Shown: positions 1 to 10,548 of the stretch, piece by piece
Layout: every line of letters begins with the position of its first letter
Numbering within the stretch: position 1 is the first letter of the stretch
NCBI GenBank assembly: GCA_003117195.1
Contig: BDSI01000017.1
Location: 857,362 to 921,361 of the forward strand
Length of the DNA stretch: 64,000 nucleotides
Reading direction: 5' to 3'
DNA from: Eudorina sp. 2006-703-Eu-15
Taxonomy: Eukaryota; Chlorophyta; Chlorophyceae; Chlamydomonadales; Volvocaceae
Made by a program: the position numbers and the translations under genes
The notes under the pieces: generated by a model
What the model saw: only the letters and a program-made list of their open reading frames with translations
The model's database searches: none
Told to the model about the DNA's origin: nothing

Positions 1-245
1 GTAACATGTTACCGGTCCAGTGCTCAACACAGTGTACCACAATCCTTGTAAGCCAGACCACCATTCTGACCACTCCTTGTTGACGCAACACACCAACACC
101 CGCACAGGCCTTCCGCGCTCCATGACGCGGAGTAATTTCAAACACCCGCCGGCAGCTTATACGCTCCATACCAGGTCTGGCACATAGGCCTAGTCCCCCG
201 CCCGAGCCGGCCAAGGATCTCATTAACAGATCGTTTTGATGCACC
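1..245. other. Left edge, no feature seen
   Basis: Mixed-composition sequence with no convincing reading frame, repeat or RNA structure. It lies downstream (3') of the minus-strand frame that stops at 246 and may be its 3' flank. Confidence 0.3.
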
Positions 246-1399
246 TCACGTTACAACTCGTACGACTGCCGCACGAGACTGGGATCCAGCAGCCAGCAGC
301 GCGGGCGGCCCACAATCCAGGCCCCAAAGATACCGTGGACAACAAACGACGCCGCCACTCTCGCTTCCATTTTGGTTGTCCGGCAAATGGGCGCCGGCGC
401 GCATCCAGCGGCCTCCAAGCATCATCCATCCAGACACTCCAGTGCAGTGCCCCGGATGACAGTCGCTGCCACCGCCATCATCACCGTCCCCGCTGCGGTG
501 GATTGCCATCGGTGACCCCGGCATGGTCAGCGATCCTGCCGCAGTTGCTCCGGTCAGCCCGCCCCCGGAAGACCGCTCTCCCCCGGTGCTGCAAGGCACT
601 CCAGGGGTGCCTGCGAGGCGTGACGCGTCTTGGTTTCCGAACAAGTCTGCACCAAACTCTTCGTGCACGCTTGCAAGGCGGGCCGGTGGCCCGCTACCGT
701 CGCCGTCGCAGGAGGTGGTGTCTGACTCCTTGACGGCCTGCAGCTGCAGTTGCTGCTGCTGTGCGATGGTCGTCGAGGGCTCATGCGGCGCTGACGGCGG
801 CGCCGGTGTGGGCGGCGGCGGTGGTGGCGGCGGCGGCAGTGGCGGCCGCGCCGGTGTGGGCGGCGCCGGTGTGGGCGCGGCGGTGGTGGCGTCGGCGGCA
901 GTGGCGGCCGCGCCGGTGTGGGCGGCGGCGGTAGTGGTGGCGGCGGTGGTGGCGGCTGCGGTGGTGGCGGCTGCGGGGACATCTGCAGATGCCGCGTCCC
1001 CGGCGACTGAAAGGGTAGGTAGCTGCCAACGTGCTGGCCGCACGGCAGTACTGCGGAGAAGGCCTGTAGCTGCACCTGCGCGGGCTGGTTGCCCTGCTTG
1101 ACTTCTACGAATCGCTGCAGCTGCGGCGGCTGCTGTGATGGCATGATTTCAGATGATGCAACGGTTATCTCGTTACTTGCCAAGTACGTGTGCGAGGGCA
1201 TCAGCTGCGCTGCAGGCTGCCCAGGTAAGGTCGCCAACTGGGACGCCGGGGATACACCCACACCAGGCATGCCCCCGCGGCTGGGGACGACAGCGGAATT
1301 GGCCGGCGGGGTACGTTGCTGTTTTGCAGCAACCTGTGATACGGCATGCGTATGGACCCACGTCCCGGACCATCCTGCAGGTGGGCACCAGATGCGCAA
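246..1399 (-). CDS. Pro/Gln-rich hypothetical protein, frame-broken
   Basis: Two overlapping minus-strand frames look like one protein. The upstream frame (about 1399 to 900) has a Ser/Pro/Gln-rich stretch and then runs of Pro. Near 885-900, inside the proline repeats, the sensible reading moves to the frame that ends at 246. That frame has more proline runs, a short Gln run, then an acidic and Gly-rich tail (GDGDDGGGSD). The shift lies in a GC-rich repeat, so it could be an assembly or sequencing slip, an unrecognised intron or a true frameshift. No domain is recognisable. The true start is unknown; coding may extend upstream through another exon, but no clear ATG or splice pair was found. 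Function is not predicted. Confidence 0.35.
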
Positions 1400-3803
1400 C
1401 CAGCACTGAAGGTGTCAGGTGACTGCCGGTGCGTGTGCAGGCCGCAGGAAATGTGCAGCTGCTTGCGGCAGTGCATGGAGGACTGGTCGGTGTCGCAGCC
1501 TGCAGCAACCCCGCGAGCACTGGCGTGCGCCAGTTACGGGCTCAGAGAGGTCTAACGGTACCTCGTGCCCCGCGGATGAAGGTGATGGTACTGCCTGGGA
1601 AATTGTACAACGACTGTACGGTAACGCCGCCGTCGAGCCCAGTGAGGGTCAGTGCAGCTCCGGATGTGACCCTTCAAGCAGGCCCCACCGGCGCCAGCGG
1701 TCTCACCGCCATCGCTGCCATTCCGCCCGGTCTGCAAGTGCACATGGCGGCTTGGAATCCCATCCCACACTGCCCTAACGCCGAAGTTGCAAGGCCAGGC
1801 ACGCCGCCGCACATGCCCTTCCACTCCGACAACCAGCCGTACCTGGGGCGACCTGTCAAACGGGGCCACCACCCTTCGCTGGGATTGCTCGGGTTGCTCG
1901 GATCCTCCGTGCAAGCATTTTTTGTTGCTCGCCTTCCACTGGAACGCGCGAAGGGGACAAACCAGAAAGGAAGGAGCGTTTGGTCGCACTTGGCACACGC
2001 ACTCGCAAGTATCATGAGACTGGGCGGTTCGAGCGGGTTGATTTCTCACTGAACACACTCGCACGGTAATGAGCATCAGCATAGCAAGCCAAACGAAGCA
2101 CACGGGCGCGGCGCAGTGCAAGGGCCGGGAATTACCGAGTGCTGTTAGAGTCTGTCGGGGGCGTCAGGAACGGATGGAAACACAGAGTTGGGTTTATGAA
2201 TGCAGGGACAGACACGCCAGGGGGCCGTGATGCACGCGGAGAGAGAGGGGACTGACCCCCAAGTTTTCCCGGGCTGCGTGGCGAGATCGATCCGATGTAT
2301 CGAATCTCAACCTCTTGACGCACTCAACTCGAGTACGGCCCCGCACGCCAACCGTACTGTATGCCGCAGTAAGACTCGCCTGTTTCAGGATGCCCAGCAT
2401 CCGGGGAACAGGCGGCGCGCTCGCCTCAAGGGCCACATTCTTTTGCCACGTAAGCCCGTCCGATTCAGACGGAAGAGTGGGTGTTGGTACGGGAAATTCC
2501 GTTGACGAAGGGCTGCTGCAAGGTAGGAGTCCACACGCCAGCCCGGCCAACCGTGCAAATGGTCGTTCGCGGGTGTGCCTGGAACCTGATGTCGACATAG
2601 TGGATTGAAACAACGGCTAACCGGAGATAATAAACAACATAAGGATATCTCGTTCCGGAGCTGTGAACGTGAAGAACTTATTGACCCCTGAAAGGCAGAG
2701 CGCAAGTGGCACGGCCCATCGGCCTGTTAGGGACGGTGGTGGAACCCTGTGGAACCTCAATGTGCACGGGCTGGAACACTAATATATGTGTTCCTAATAT
2801 TATTTCATATCATATATGACAAAAATATTAACAAAGGCCCCGGTTCCACGGGTGGTTCCGTGCTCAGCAAGTAACAAACTTCCTCACCCACAACCAGACA
2901 ACAACCCTTTTGATAGCATTATAAGTTACTATGCATAGAGTAACATGATTGCGGCGGAGCACACTCGAGTGCAAACAATGCTGGGTCGGCCGTCCAACAT
3001 TGCTGGTTTGCTGCGCTCTGCCGCATTGCAAGAGTGCATTCACTCAACGCATTCCACATTAAGATAATTGTAATTGTATTAAATTATTGGGAGTCATTGC
3101 GGCTTTATCCGAAGGGTCTCTTTAAATTGACAGACAGGGAAATGCCTCACAGCAACCAGGGAAATGCCCCACAGCAAAGTAAGTTATGAACACACGAGAC
3201 TTACATAGTCAAGTGCGGCAGCAGCTGAACAGACCACAAACAGCAGCCGTGCATTGGGTCAGTGTTATCGACAGCAGCAGCGGCCCCCGCCTGCTGCTGG
3301 CCTTCCGTTCACAATTCGTACCAATTGTGTAAGTCAACAAGACGATGCACTATGCTCAACTTTACTTCACGGACGCCGGGATCAGTAGCTGCACGTGTAC
3401 TACGTGTACGGCACCCGCAGAGTTGCAGTCCGCGCGATGTCCACCCTTCCAGTGCGCAGCAGGCCATCATCAAGTGCCGACACATACGTACACGTCTCAC
3501 GAACGATTTCGGTTTTCGGTTTTTCGGTTTTCGTTTTAATGTAAGCCGTTACACCGCCTTCGGTGGCCCCACACCCACGCACGGGGGCCAGCCCTATCGG
3601 CGGTACGGCGCAGGTTCACCAACCAAACGGCCAACCAGAGGACCTCAACTGACATCCCCTTGCCCTGCCTGCCAGTCGACGTGTATGGCAACGGAGGTCG
3701 ACTAAATGTCGCGGGAACTCAACTTGCATCGAACGGCAACTGCTGGTTATCCAAATCGTTCATCAGTTGAGAAAGATGTCAACATCGTCAGGCAGCGGCT
3801 CCC
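1400..3803. other. Intergenic, partly AT-rich, no firm gene
   Basis: Open frames exist on both strands (for example 1429-2052 plus, 1552-2121 minus, 2194-2613 minus), but none has a recognisable domain or convincing splice context. Around 2735-2866 a short imperfect inverted repeat (GGAACC..GTGGAACC type) brackets an AT-rich centre and could be a small foldback element. About 2780-3120 is distinctly AT-rich. Near 3140-3175 a 20-bp phrase containing CAGGGAAATGCC occurs twice. Around 3505-3535 there are short TTCGGTTT repeats. Confidence 0.3.
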
Positions 3804-6800
3804 TCATGCCCCCGGCCGCAGGGTTCGCCTGCCGCGGGTCAAAGTCCACGGCCGCGAGCGCCCTGCGCTGCTCGCTGCGGCGTGCTGCAACGGCACGGCT
3901 TCTGCTGGCTGCCAGCTGGGTGGCGCCTGAGACGGCAGTTGGTGGAGAGGAGCCCCCAGGCCCAAAGAAGCCACGCCCGGGGCCCCAGCCTGAGGGACGT
4001 GCGCGACGGCTCCCGGGGAGGCAGCCGGCATGTGAGGCAGCTGGGTCGGGAGGGACATCTGCTGGGGCTGGAATCGATGCACGAGCCAGCATGGGTGCTG
4101 CGGCAGCGCTAACGAGTGCACGTACTGCTGCACCATCTGCCCCTGCGGCTGCGGCGGCACCAGCTGCTGCACCACCTGCTGCGGTGGTTGCGGCGGCACC
4201 AGCTGCTGCACCACCTGCTGTGACTGTTGCCGCTGCAGTTGCAGTTGCAGCTGCGGCTGCGGTGGTTGCGGCGGCACCAGCTGCTGCACCACCTGCTGTG
4301 GTGGTTGCGGCGGCACCAGCTGCTGCACCATCTGCTGTGGTGGTTGCGGCTGCACCAGCTGCTGCACCACCTGCTGCGGTGGCTGCGACGGCACCAGCTG
4401 CTGCACCACCTGCTGCGGTGGCTGCGGCGGCACCAGCTGCTGCACCACCTGCTGCGGTGGCTGCGGCGGCACCAGCTGCTGAACCACCTGCTGCGGTGGC
4501 TGCGGCGGCACCAGCTGCTGCACCACCTGCTGCGGTGGTTGCGGCGGCACCAGCTGCTGCACCACCTGCTGCGGTGGTTGCGGCTGCACCAGCTGCTGCA
4601 CCACCTGCTGCGGTGGCTGCGGCGGCACCAGCTGCTGAACCACCTGCTGCGGTGGCTGCGGCGGCACCAGCTGCTGCACCAGCTGCTGCGGTGGCTGCGG
4701 CGGCACCAGCTGCTGTGACTGCTGCCGCTGCAGCTGCAGTTGCGGCTGCGGCCAATAATCCCGCGCCTGAGCTTGCATCGGCTGTTCAAGCGCCTGTGCC
4801 TGCATGAGCATGTGGGGCTGCAGCGGTGGTGGCGGCGGCGCGAACCTCTGCAACCCCTGCGGGGTCTGCGCTGGTTCTGCTGGTTGTGGCAGCGGCGGCA
4901 GCGGCGGCTGAGGCTGCGGTCCGTCCTGCAGGATCTTCTGCCTCTTGGCCGGTTCGTTCGACGCGGCCGTGTCGAGCTCGCACCGCCTCTTCTGAGCTCT
5001 CTCTGCTTCCTGCAGCGGTGTTGGACCTGGTGCCGCAGGCTGCTCAGGGCCCGCCCGCGCTTGCGGGGCTCGTGGCATGCCCCCCGTCAACAGCCCCTCC
5101 ATACCCAGGTTCTTCATCTCCAGGAAGACCTGCCGCACACGGGGATCCGAGTTCTGCTCGAGGCTCGCCTTCAACGTCTCCAAGATGACGTCAGCCGGAA
5201 TGTGCCCGTCCTGCCTCACTGCCTCCTGCAGCACCTGCCTCACGGGCGGCAGGTCCAGGTTCTCGGGCGACGTCAGCAGCAGCCGCCTGGCTTGCTCGGG
5301 CGTCAAACCCGCCCTTTCCAGCAGCATGCGAGCCGCGGGCACCAGCGTGTTACACAGAAGGTCCAATACCGGCTTCCAACCTCGCGCGCGCTGCATCGCG
5401 AGTGGCAGCACCTGCAGCAACGGGCGGCTGTCCCGGATGTCCTTGTGCTTGCTGTCCTTGCCATTCAGCAGCACGTTGTCATAAAAAATCCCCATCAACC
5501 GTATCTGGTCGTCCTCGTCTGTCACTATCTCCTTGATGGCCTGCAAGTAGGGCGTACATGGAAACAGTGGAAGCAGGCCGGATGTGGAAATCGGACGCTC
5601 CGTACACGTTGGAGGCGTTGAAATGGGGACCAACCCGGGCACATCCAGCCGGGGGTGGTGTTGCGTGGTGATGGTTTCGTTATCTCAAGCGAAATGAAGG
5701 AGTTTGTTTAGCAAGGCGTCTTCTACAGTCAAGCCTTGTACCTACTATCTGATGTACCCGGACGTTTTGCTGACAACGCACTCACATGCGTCGCCTGCCG
5801 TTCACGGACACCCGCGTATAAATGCATTCAGCATTTCACTGCTACACCACCAGTGTTGCTATCTTCCAAAACGGGGAAATAGAATTCCGCAGATTTCCGG
5901 CCTGTCGCCAGTAGCCAAAAAACCTTCGGCAGGGCAGATTTTGGGGCGCTTCCTAGGTGCCAGGAAATAAAAACTTCCGAGTCAGGCCGGAAATATTTCT
6001 GCGTGTTTCGACAGCAGGGCCACTGCTACCACAGCTACGACAGGGATTTTCAGTCTTGGAGGCCTGAAGCGCGCTTTCCTTGCGTCGCGGATGCATATGG
6101 GAGGGTGGCCAGGAGTTGGGGACACGGCACTAGAGTGTATTTTGGCGGTAGACAGGTGTACGACGCAGGGATTGCCCCTGCGCCTGCAGATTTCCAGGCC
6201 CTTTTGGTAGTCTGGAAAATAGTTGGGAGGGCAGATTTCCGGCTCTCCACAGCGTCAAATAAATGAAATCTCGCAGGTTCCTTGGGGGTCCGGGAAATAG
6301 AAAAATTCCGGGTTTTTTGCCCGTAAATATTCTTTTTATTTAAGATAGCAACACTGGAACACCACACACAATACACACTCGTGCTTTAAAGGCCCAAGCG
6401 CGCCAAACCTCCTCCAGCGCACCCTCCTTACATCGAAAACGGTGTTGCAGATGTCGGCGTGAAGCATGAAGGCCAGTGCGCACCTGGTGCCCGTGGGCAC
6501 GCTGCAACACTTTTCAGCCTCCCTGCGGAAACACTTTTTTTGATGGCGGACCCTCGCCTGAAGAGGCGCTCACGGCGGGGCCAACCAAACAGGCAACGGC
6601 GTGCAGCAGCCAGGCACACACGGGGCATGTACGTCAGCTCTTGCTTCACGATTAGTGCAATAGCTGCTGCTTGTGCACGTACCGGGAAATGCAAGGATCG
6701 AAAAGAGGTGCGTGGCGGGAGATCAGGTCGCGAATGTAGAGCGTGGCAAGTTATGCGCGTCTTTCCCTGGCCGTGCTTGTCCCTTTCCGCTCTGTATCGC

Positions 6801-7268
6801 TGTACGGCCGCACTACCGTCGTACCAGGACAAAGAGGTACCTAGGCATCCGCACAACCACCGCTGAACAGCCCCGCAATCAAGCGCCGCTCTCTGCAACC
6901 TGGATTACCTGATCCGTCAACCCGCATATATACCCGGTTAGTTGGAACCTCCCCACAGGTCAACACACGACCTACCGAGTGACCTCTCAATCTCCCCGAC
7001 GTACCTTGTACCTTAACCGTTTGGTCCCGGACTTCGTTTTCTCGGCCACGATGTGAAGGGGCAGCACTCGGCTGTAGACCGACTGCGCATCAGGTCGTGC
7101 ACACGTCGCGGGGGGTTCGCCATGCTCCGGCTGACCGCTCCCCCGCTGGCTCTCCGACTGATCGCCTCCCTGCTGTCTGCGCGCCACTTCTGCCGCGATG
7201 AGGGGATAGTCCTCCTGCAGCTTTACCAGCAGGCCTTTCAGCTTGGTCTGCAGAACCGCAAGACACAC
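3804..7268 (-). CDS. Q/P-rich repeat protein, divergent member of the A/B/C family (gene D)
   Basis: At least two exons can be joined: 7268-7005 (88 codons, good acceptor, donor AAG|GTACGT) and 5540-3804 (579 codons with stop), both phase 0. The second exon begins AIK right after a CTTGCAG acceptor, as the last exons of paralogues A-C begin AVK after CCGCAG. About 60 residues then align by pattern with those genes: FYDNV vs FFDxV, an R..RP pair, GWKxxL, and AA..xxAGL. A basic stretch (KRRCELD..EPAKRQK) could be a nuclear localisation signal. Next come fourteen 13-residue repeats of LVPPQPPQQVVQQ type and a Gln/Pro/Ala tail. The 1.46-kb intron carries a MITE. Earlier exons were not found (8578-8947 is a weak candidate). 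Function unknown; Q-rich, probably disordered. Confidence 0.55.
4130..4710 (-). repeat. 39-bp coding minisatellite, 14 units
   Basis: Tandem units of 39 bp encode LVPPQPPQQVVQQ with small variants (LVQP, LVPS, QMVQQ). One unit is interrupted by a QLQLQLQRQQSQQ insertion. The reading frame is kept throughout, so unit number can change without breaking gene D. Long plus-strand frames here are only the antisense of the repeat. Confidence 0.9.
5851..6357. mobile_element. hAT-like MITE, 0.5 kb, in the gene D intron
   Basis: The ends are perfect inverted repeats, CAGTGTTGCTATCTT on the left and its complement on the right. Flanking 8-mers match at 7 of 8 positions (TACACCAC / AACACCAC), as expected of a hAT target-site duplication. 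The interior is AT-richer than the surroundings, has several 'ggaaata/ttccgg' phrases near both ends, and no transposase frame. It is a non-autonomous element inside the single intron joining the two D exons. Confidence 0.75.
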
Positions 7269-8577
7269 CTGCAAGGCCTCGGGGTTCCAGCCGCTGGCGC
7301 CGACCAGTCCATACCACCAGTAGTGCTGGGCCTTATACCCTTGTTAAGGAAGTACGGAAAAGTAGGGATAGAGCGCAAGTGGGCACGGCCCTGTTTAGGA
7401 AGTACGGAAAAGTAGGGATTGATACGTGATACATTAATTATTGACTAACAATGACAGCTGCAATACATCTCACGCGTTTCGCCTGCTGCTTTGGTGCGAG
7501 GTTTCAGACACGGTCGAGACTGGCGCAATATTATTACCTGATGAGCTATAAGGGCCGCCTGTACGCCTCCACTTTCAAGCTATATATCGCACAAGCAGGC
7601 TTCAACCTTCAAGGGCTGGAAGGACCATGTCGGCGAAGGGTTTAAATAATAATGGATGCGTACCATTATACCACCGTATATCTGCGTTCTCAGATTTGCC
7701 ACAAAGCGTCCTGAAAACGAGCATGGCGGAATACGTCAGCAAACGACGAACATGATCGACTAGGCCATGCTCGGCACGCCATGAACGACATTCGCATTGG
7801 CTTACCTCTTCATTACTGCAAGTTTATCTGCCCCTTTTTAATAACACAGTGTCCTCCGGTATGGGGTATATGACTTTCCCGGGAGTCAGGGTTGTCTCAA
7901 AAAGCGCTTTGAGTCGAGTTCGCCATGCAATCAGACGCAAACCAATTCACACCATTACCGAAATAACTGAAAAACCCACGTCACAGTTTCCCAGGAAGGG
8001 AAGTGCAAATAAGGAAAGGGGGAAAAACTGCCGGGCACTCGCCCGGGCTCGCCACGGGCGCTGTCCCGCACCACACTAACACAAGGCGAGCACCTGCACA
8101 CGCGCGTAGGCCGCCGCACCGGCGATGTCCTAAGCGCATACACCCCCCAGAACCTGGGAAACGAACTATTGACCAAATCGCCTACGAACGGCGGAAAGAA
8201 CGACATTAAGACGAGGGGAGGGCGGGCGGGAAAACAAAGGCCTCCGAATAACGCGAGCACGTCTGTCTGTCCACACTGCTCTAGAGGTCAGAGTACGTTA
8301 ATCTCGCTAATTTGTAGCGCCAAGGTTCCTCACGTGAAGTGCAAGGCGCGACGTCTAAACCGGCAACAATTTACCGCTCAACCCGGCGCGGCTCGCAAGC
8401 GGTGGTCACAGTACGGCCCATCCTCTGCCGTACCCGTGCCAAAGCACGGCTGTCAACTCGTCTGCAAACCATATTTTCGGATTAACCTAAAATCTAATTT
8501 GCAACTTTGCCACATCGGGGTCCGCTGTATGTAACGTACATTCATTCATATCCCATACCTGCCCTTCCTGCAACCCA
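7269..8577. other. No gene supported
   Basis: A 30-bp phrase (GTTAAGGAAGTACGGAAAAG type) occurs twice near 7340 and 7390. Frames on both strands (for example 7849-8079 plus, 7955-8260 minus) have no recognisable content. Near 8510-8565 there is a weak match to the 'ggggtccgctgta..cattcattcat' phrase that occurs at the edges of paralogue B. Confidence 0.3.
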
Positions 8578-8947
8578 TCAACCGATTTGACCGACGGGGA
8601 AATGTCCCATGGGCCACGGCAACACAGTCACTTGAGAGGGCGGGGCCCGCAACGGACTGCCTTCAGGACTGCCAACGGACTTCCTCAGCACTTCCGTGAC
8701 AAGCCCGCATGAGAACAGGCCCTTCCCGTCGTTGGCTGGAGTTGTGGGTGGCGCAGACATGCACGCAAGTGCGGCCTCGATGTTTGTCCCCGCGGACTGC
8801 CGCCTCTGCCATGGACCGCCACTGCTGATACTGCTGCTGTCCGTTGCTGTCCTTCCTGCTGTTCGGCGGCGACGGCCGCAACAGCATGCAACCACTGCCA
8901 AAGCTGTCCTCGCTGCTGGAAGACATCTTCAGCTCTCCGGGAATCAC
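8578..8947 (-). other. Possible upstream exon, minus strand
   Basis: Three overlapping minus frames are open here. One begins at an ATG near 8927 with a Ser/acidic stretch (MSSSSEDSFGSG) followed by a Gln-containing segment (NGQQQYQQW). It could be the N-terminal exon of gene D, which lacks a first exon, but no donor site with matching phase was found. Listed as a candidate only. Confidence 0.2.
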
Positions 8948-8983
8948 TATCTTGTGTGGCAGCTTAGCCAGGTCTCACAATTC

Positions 8984-9070
8984 GTGCACTTGTGAAGCCT
9001 GTCGGTGCGCCATGGTGGCGCAAGTTTCGTTTATGCAGCGTTTGGTGAGGAAGCTTCGGTGGTGCGTTGA
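8984..9070 (+). repeat. Dispersed repeat, inverted copy at 28795-28880
   Basis: About 85 bp here match 28795-28880 in the opposite orientation with roughly one difference in ten. It includes the shared phrase TTTATGCAG..TGGTGAGGAAGC. It is probably part of an unrecognised mobile element; no ends were defined. Confidence 0.6.
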
Positions 9071-9540
9071 ATATTTCTGCCGGCCGCCGGCCAGGCCTCT
9101 TGACGCACTCGCTGGTCAGTGGTCACGGATAACAAGCGTGCAACAGGGTGCGGCTCGCCGACCAAACATATGAGAGTGAAGCCAGGCCCTAGCTCTTTGC
9201 ATGCATCATAGGGTCCAGTACGTATCCCGAACGGAACACTCGCACCCAGTCACGCAGACGGATGGAGCACGCGGCTGCCACTGGATTCGAGCACGATGTG
9301 GGGCCGTATCCGAGAGTGCACAACCACCATGACGCCACAGACACACCAGTCTTCCTGCTGATAATCCTTGCCATACCAGTGCCCGGCAATCCCCGTGGGA
9401 CCCTGTTGTCATGCAAGCAAGCTAGACCACCATACATCGTTCCGCTGCTAAAAAGCCAAGCTTGCTTGAGTGCAATTACGGTAGGTTCATGTACCTGAAG
9501 ACCTCCCGTTTATGTAGTTATAAATAATCTATATATGATA
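9071..9540. other. No feature seen
   Basis: Unique-looking sequence between a dispersed repeat and the partial copy of the A-type 3' end. A short AT-rich patch lies at 9515-9540. No convincing coding frame. Confidence 0.3.
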
Positions 9541-10182
9541 TTCTCCGTATCCCAACATGCATTAGGCCCCGCCGGCCACTCTTGCCTATCACTTCCCGCG
9601 GACGGGCAGCTACACGCCGCCTCCGAGCCGCCGCCACCACGTCAACCTGACGCCCAAAACGCCCCAGGTCGCCGTCCTCAACCAACACGCGCAACACAGC
9701 CACTGCCGCGAACCTCTGCGCGCCGCTGGATTGGCTGTCACCCTAAACCAACCCGGCGTCCAGCACTACACCCTCCTCCTGTTCATCCTCCTCCGACACC
9801 TCCGTCCGACACCTCCGTCCGACACCTCCGTCCGACACCTCCGTCCAATCTCGCTGCTAGCCAGCGTGCCTTATGGCCTTATAATTCAGAAACCGCCGTG
9901 CAGGACCCTACCCTATCGGACCCGGACTGACGCGTCGCCGGGGTGCGGCTGCTACATCGCTCCCCAGAATGATGGCATTTCCCAAGTAGGACTGACGCCC
10001 CAGCAGGACCAGTCACCATGCGGGACTTGGCTGCGTGGGCCCCGGAGCGCATCCGCCACCAACTCAAGCCCTCAGGAGGGAAGCACGGACTCTTATGGCG
10101 GATGCTGGGGCGGCTGAGGTTGCAGAGGCAGCGGTGGCGGCGGCGCCTGGGAAAGGCCGATGAACTGTTGCGGCGTCCGTAT
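9541..10182 (-). pseudogene. Partial tandem copy of the paralogue 3' end
   Basis: This stretch aligns in order with about 10172-10740: the 'cccaacatgcattaggcccc' block, a diverged middle (with a local run of the 10-bp 'cacctccgtc' phrase near 9800-9845), the stop-codon region and the PQQFIGLSQ end-of-exon segment. At about 10172-10182 it runs straight into the same block belonging to gene A. It therefore repeats only the last ~150 coding bases and 3' flank of the family. It has no upstream exons and its frame is eroded, so it is a non-functional fragment left by an unequal tandem duplication. Confidence 0.7.
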
Positions 10183-10548
10183 CCCAACATGCATTAGGCC
10201 CCGGCCACTCCTGCCTATCACTTCCTGCGGATGGGCAGCCACACGCCGCTTCAGGGCCGTCAAAATGCCGTCACCCTTTATCCCAACACCCGAAACGCCC
10301 CGGACCATCTAGGCAAATGATACGCGCAACGTAGCCACTACCGCGACCCTCTGCAAGGCGCCGGACTGGCCGCCTCTGCCTCCTCCCACACCTACACTAA
10401 CACATCCGACGCCTGCGTCCGACCTCGCTGCCGGCCCAACAGCAGCCCAGCACGTGCCACATGTTACTTAAAATTCCGAAACCGCCGTGCAGGACCCTAC
10501 TCGGGAACCCTGCCCGAATAGGACTGAAGCCCCGCTGGGGTGATGCTG
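10183..10548 (-). other. Conserved 3' flank of paralogue A
   Basis: Downstream of the A stop codon (minus strand), this block is nearly identical to 17935-18301 (B) and similar to 30840-31200 (C). A potential frame (GVSGVG.KGD..LTAL.RRVA) is kept in all three and could be a further exon, but the stop after GKM at the end of the large exon is conserved in A, B and C. I therefore read the block as shared 3' UTR and flank. Confidence 0.5.

Noticed and set aside
1429..2052. Plus-strand 207-codon frame
   Set aside because: No domain, no splice context, and the best local coding signal is on the minus strand; evidence is too weak to call a gene.
3767..4807. Long Ala/Pro-rich and Arg/Ser/Trp-rich frames on both strands
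   Set aside because: They are shadows of the 39-bp repeat of gene D, open only because the repeat length is a multiple of three and lacks stops.
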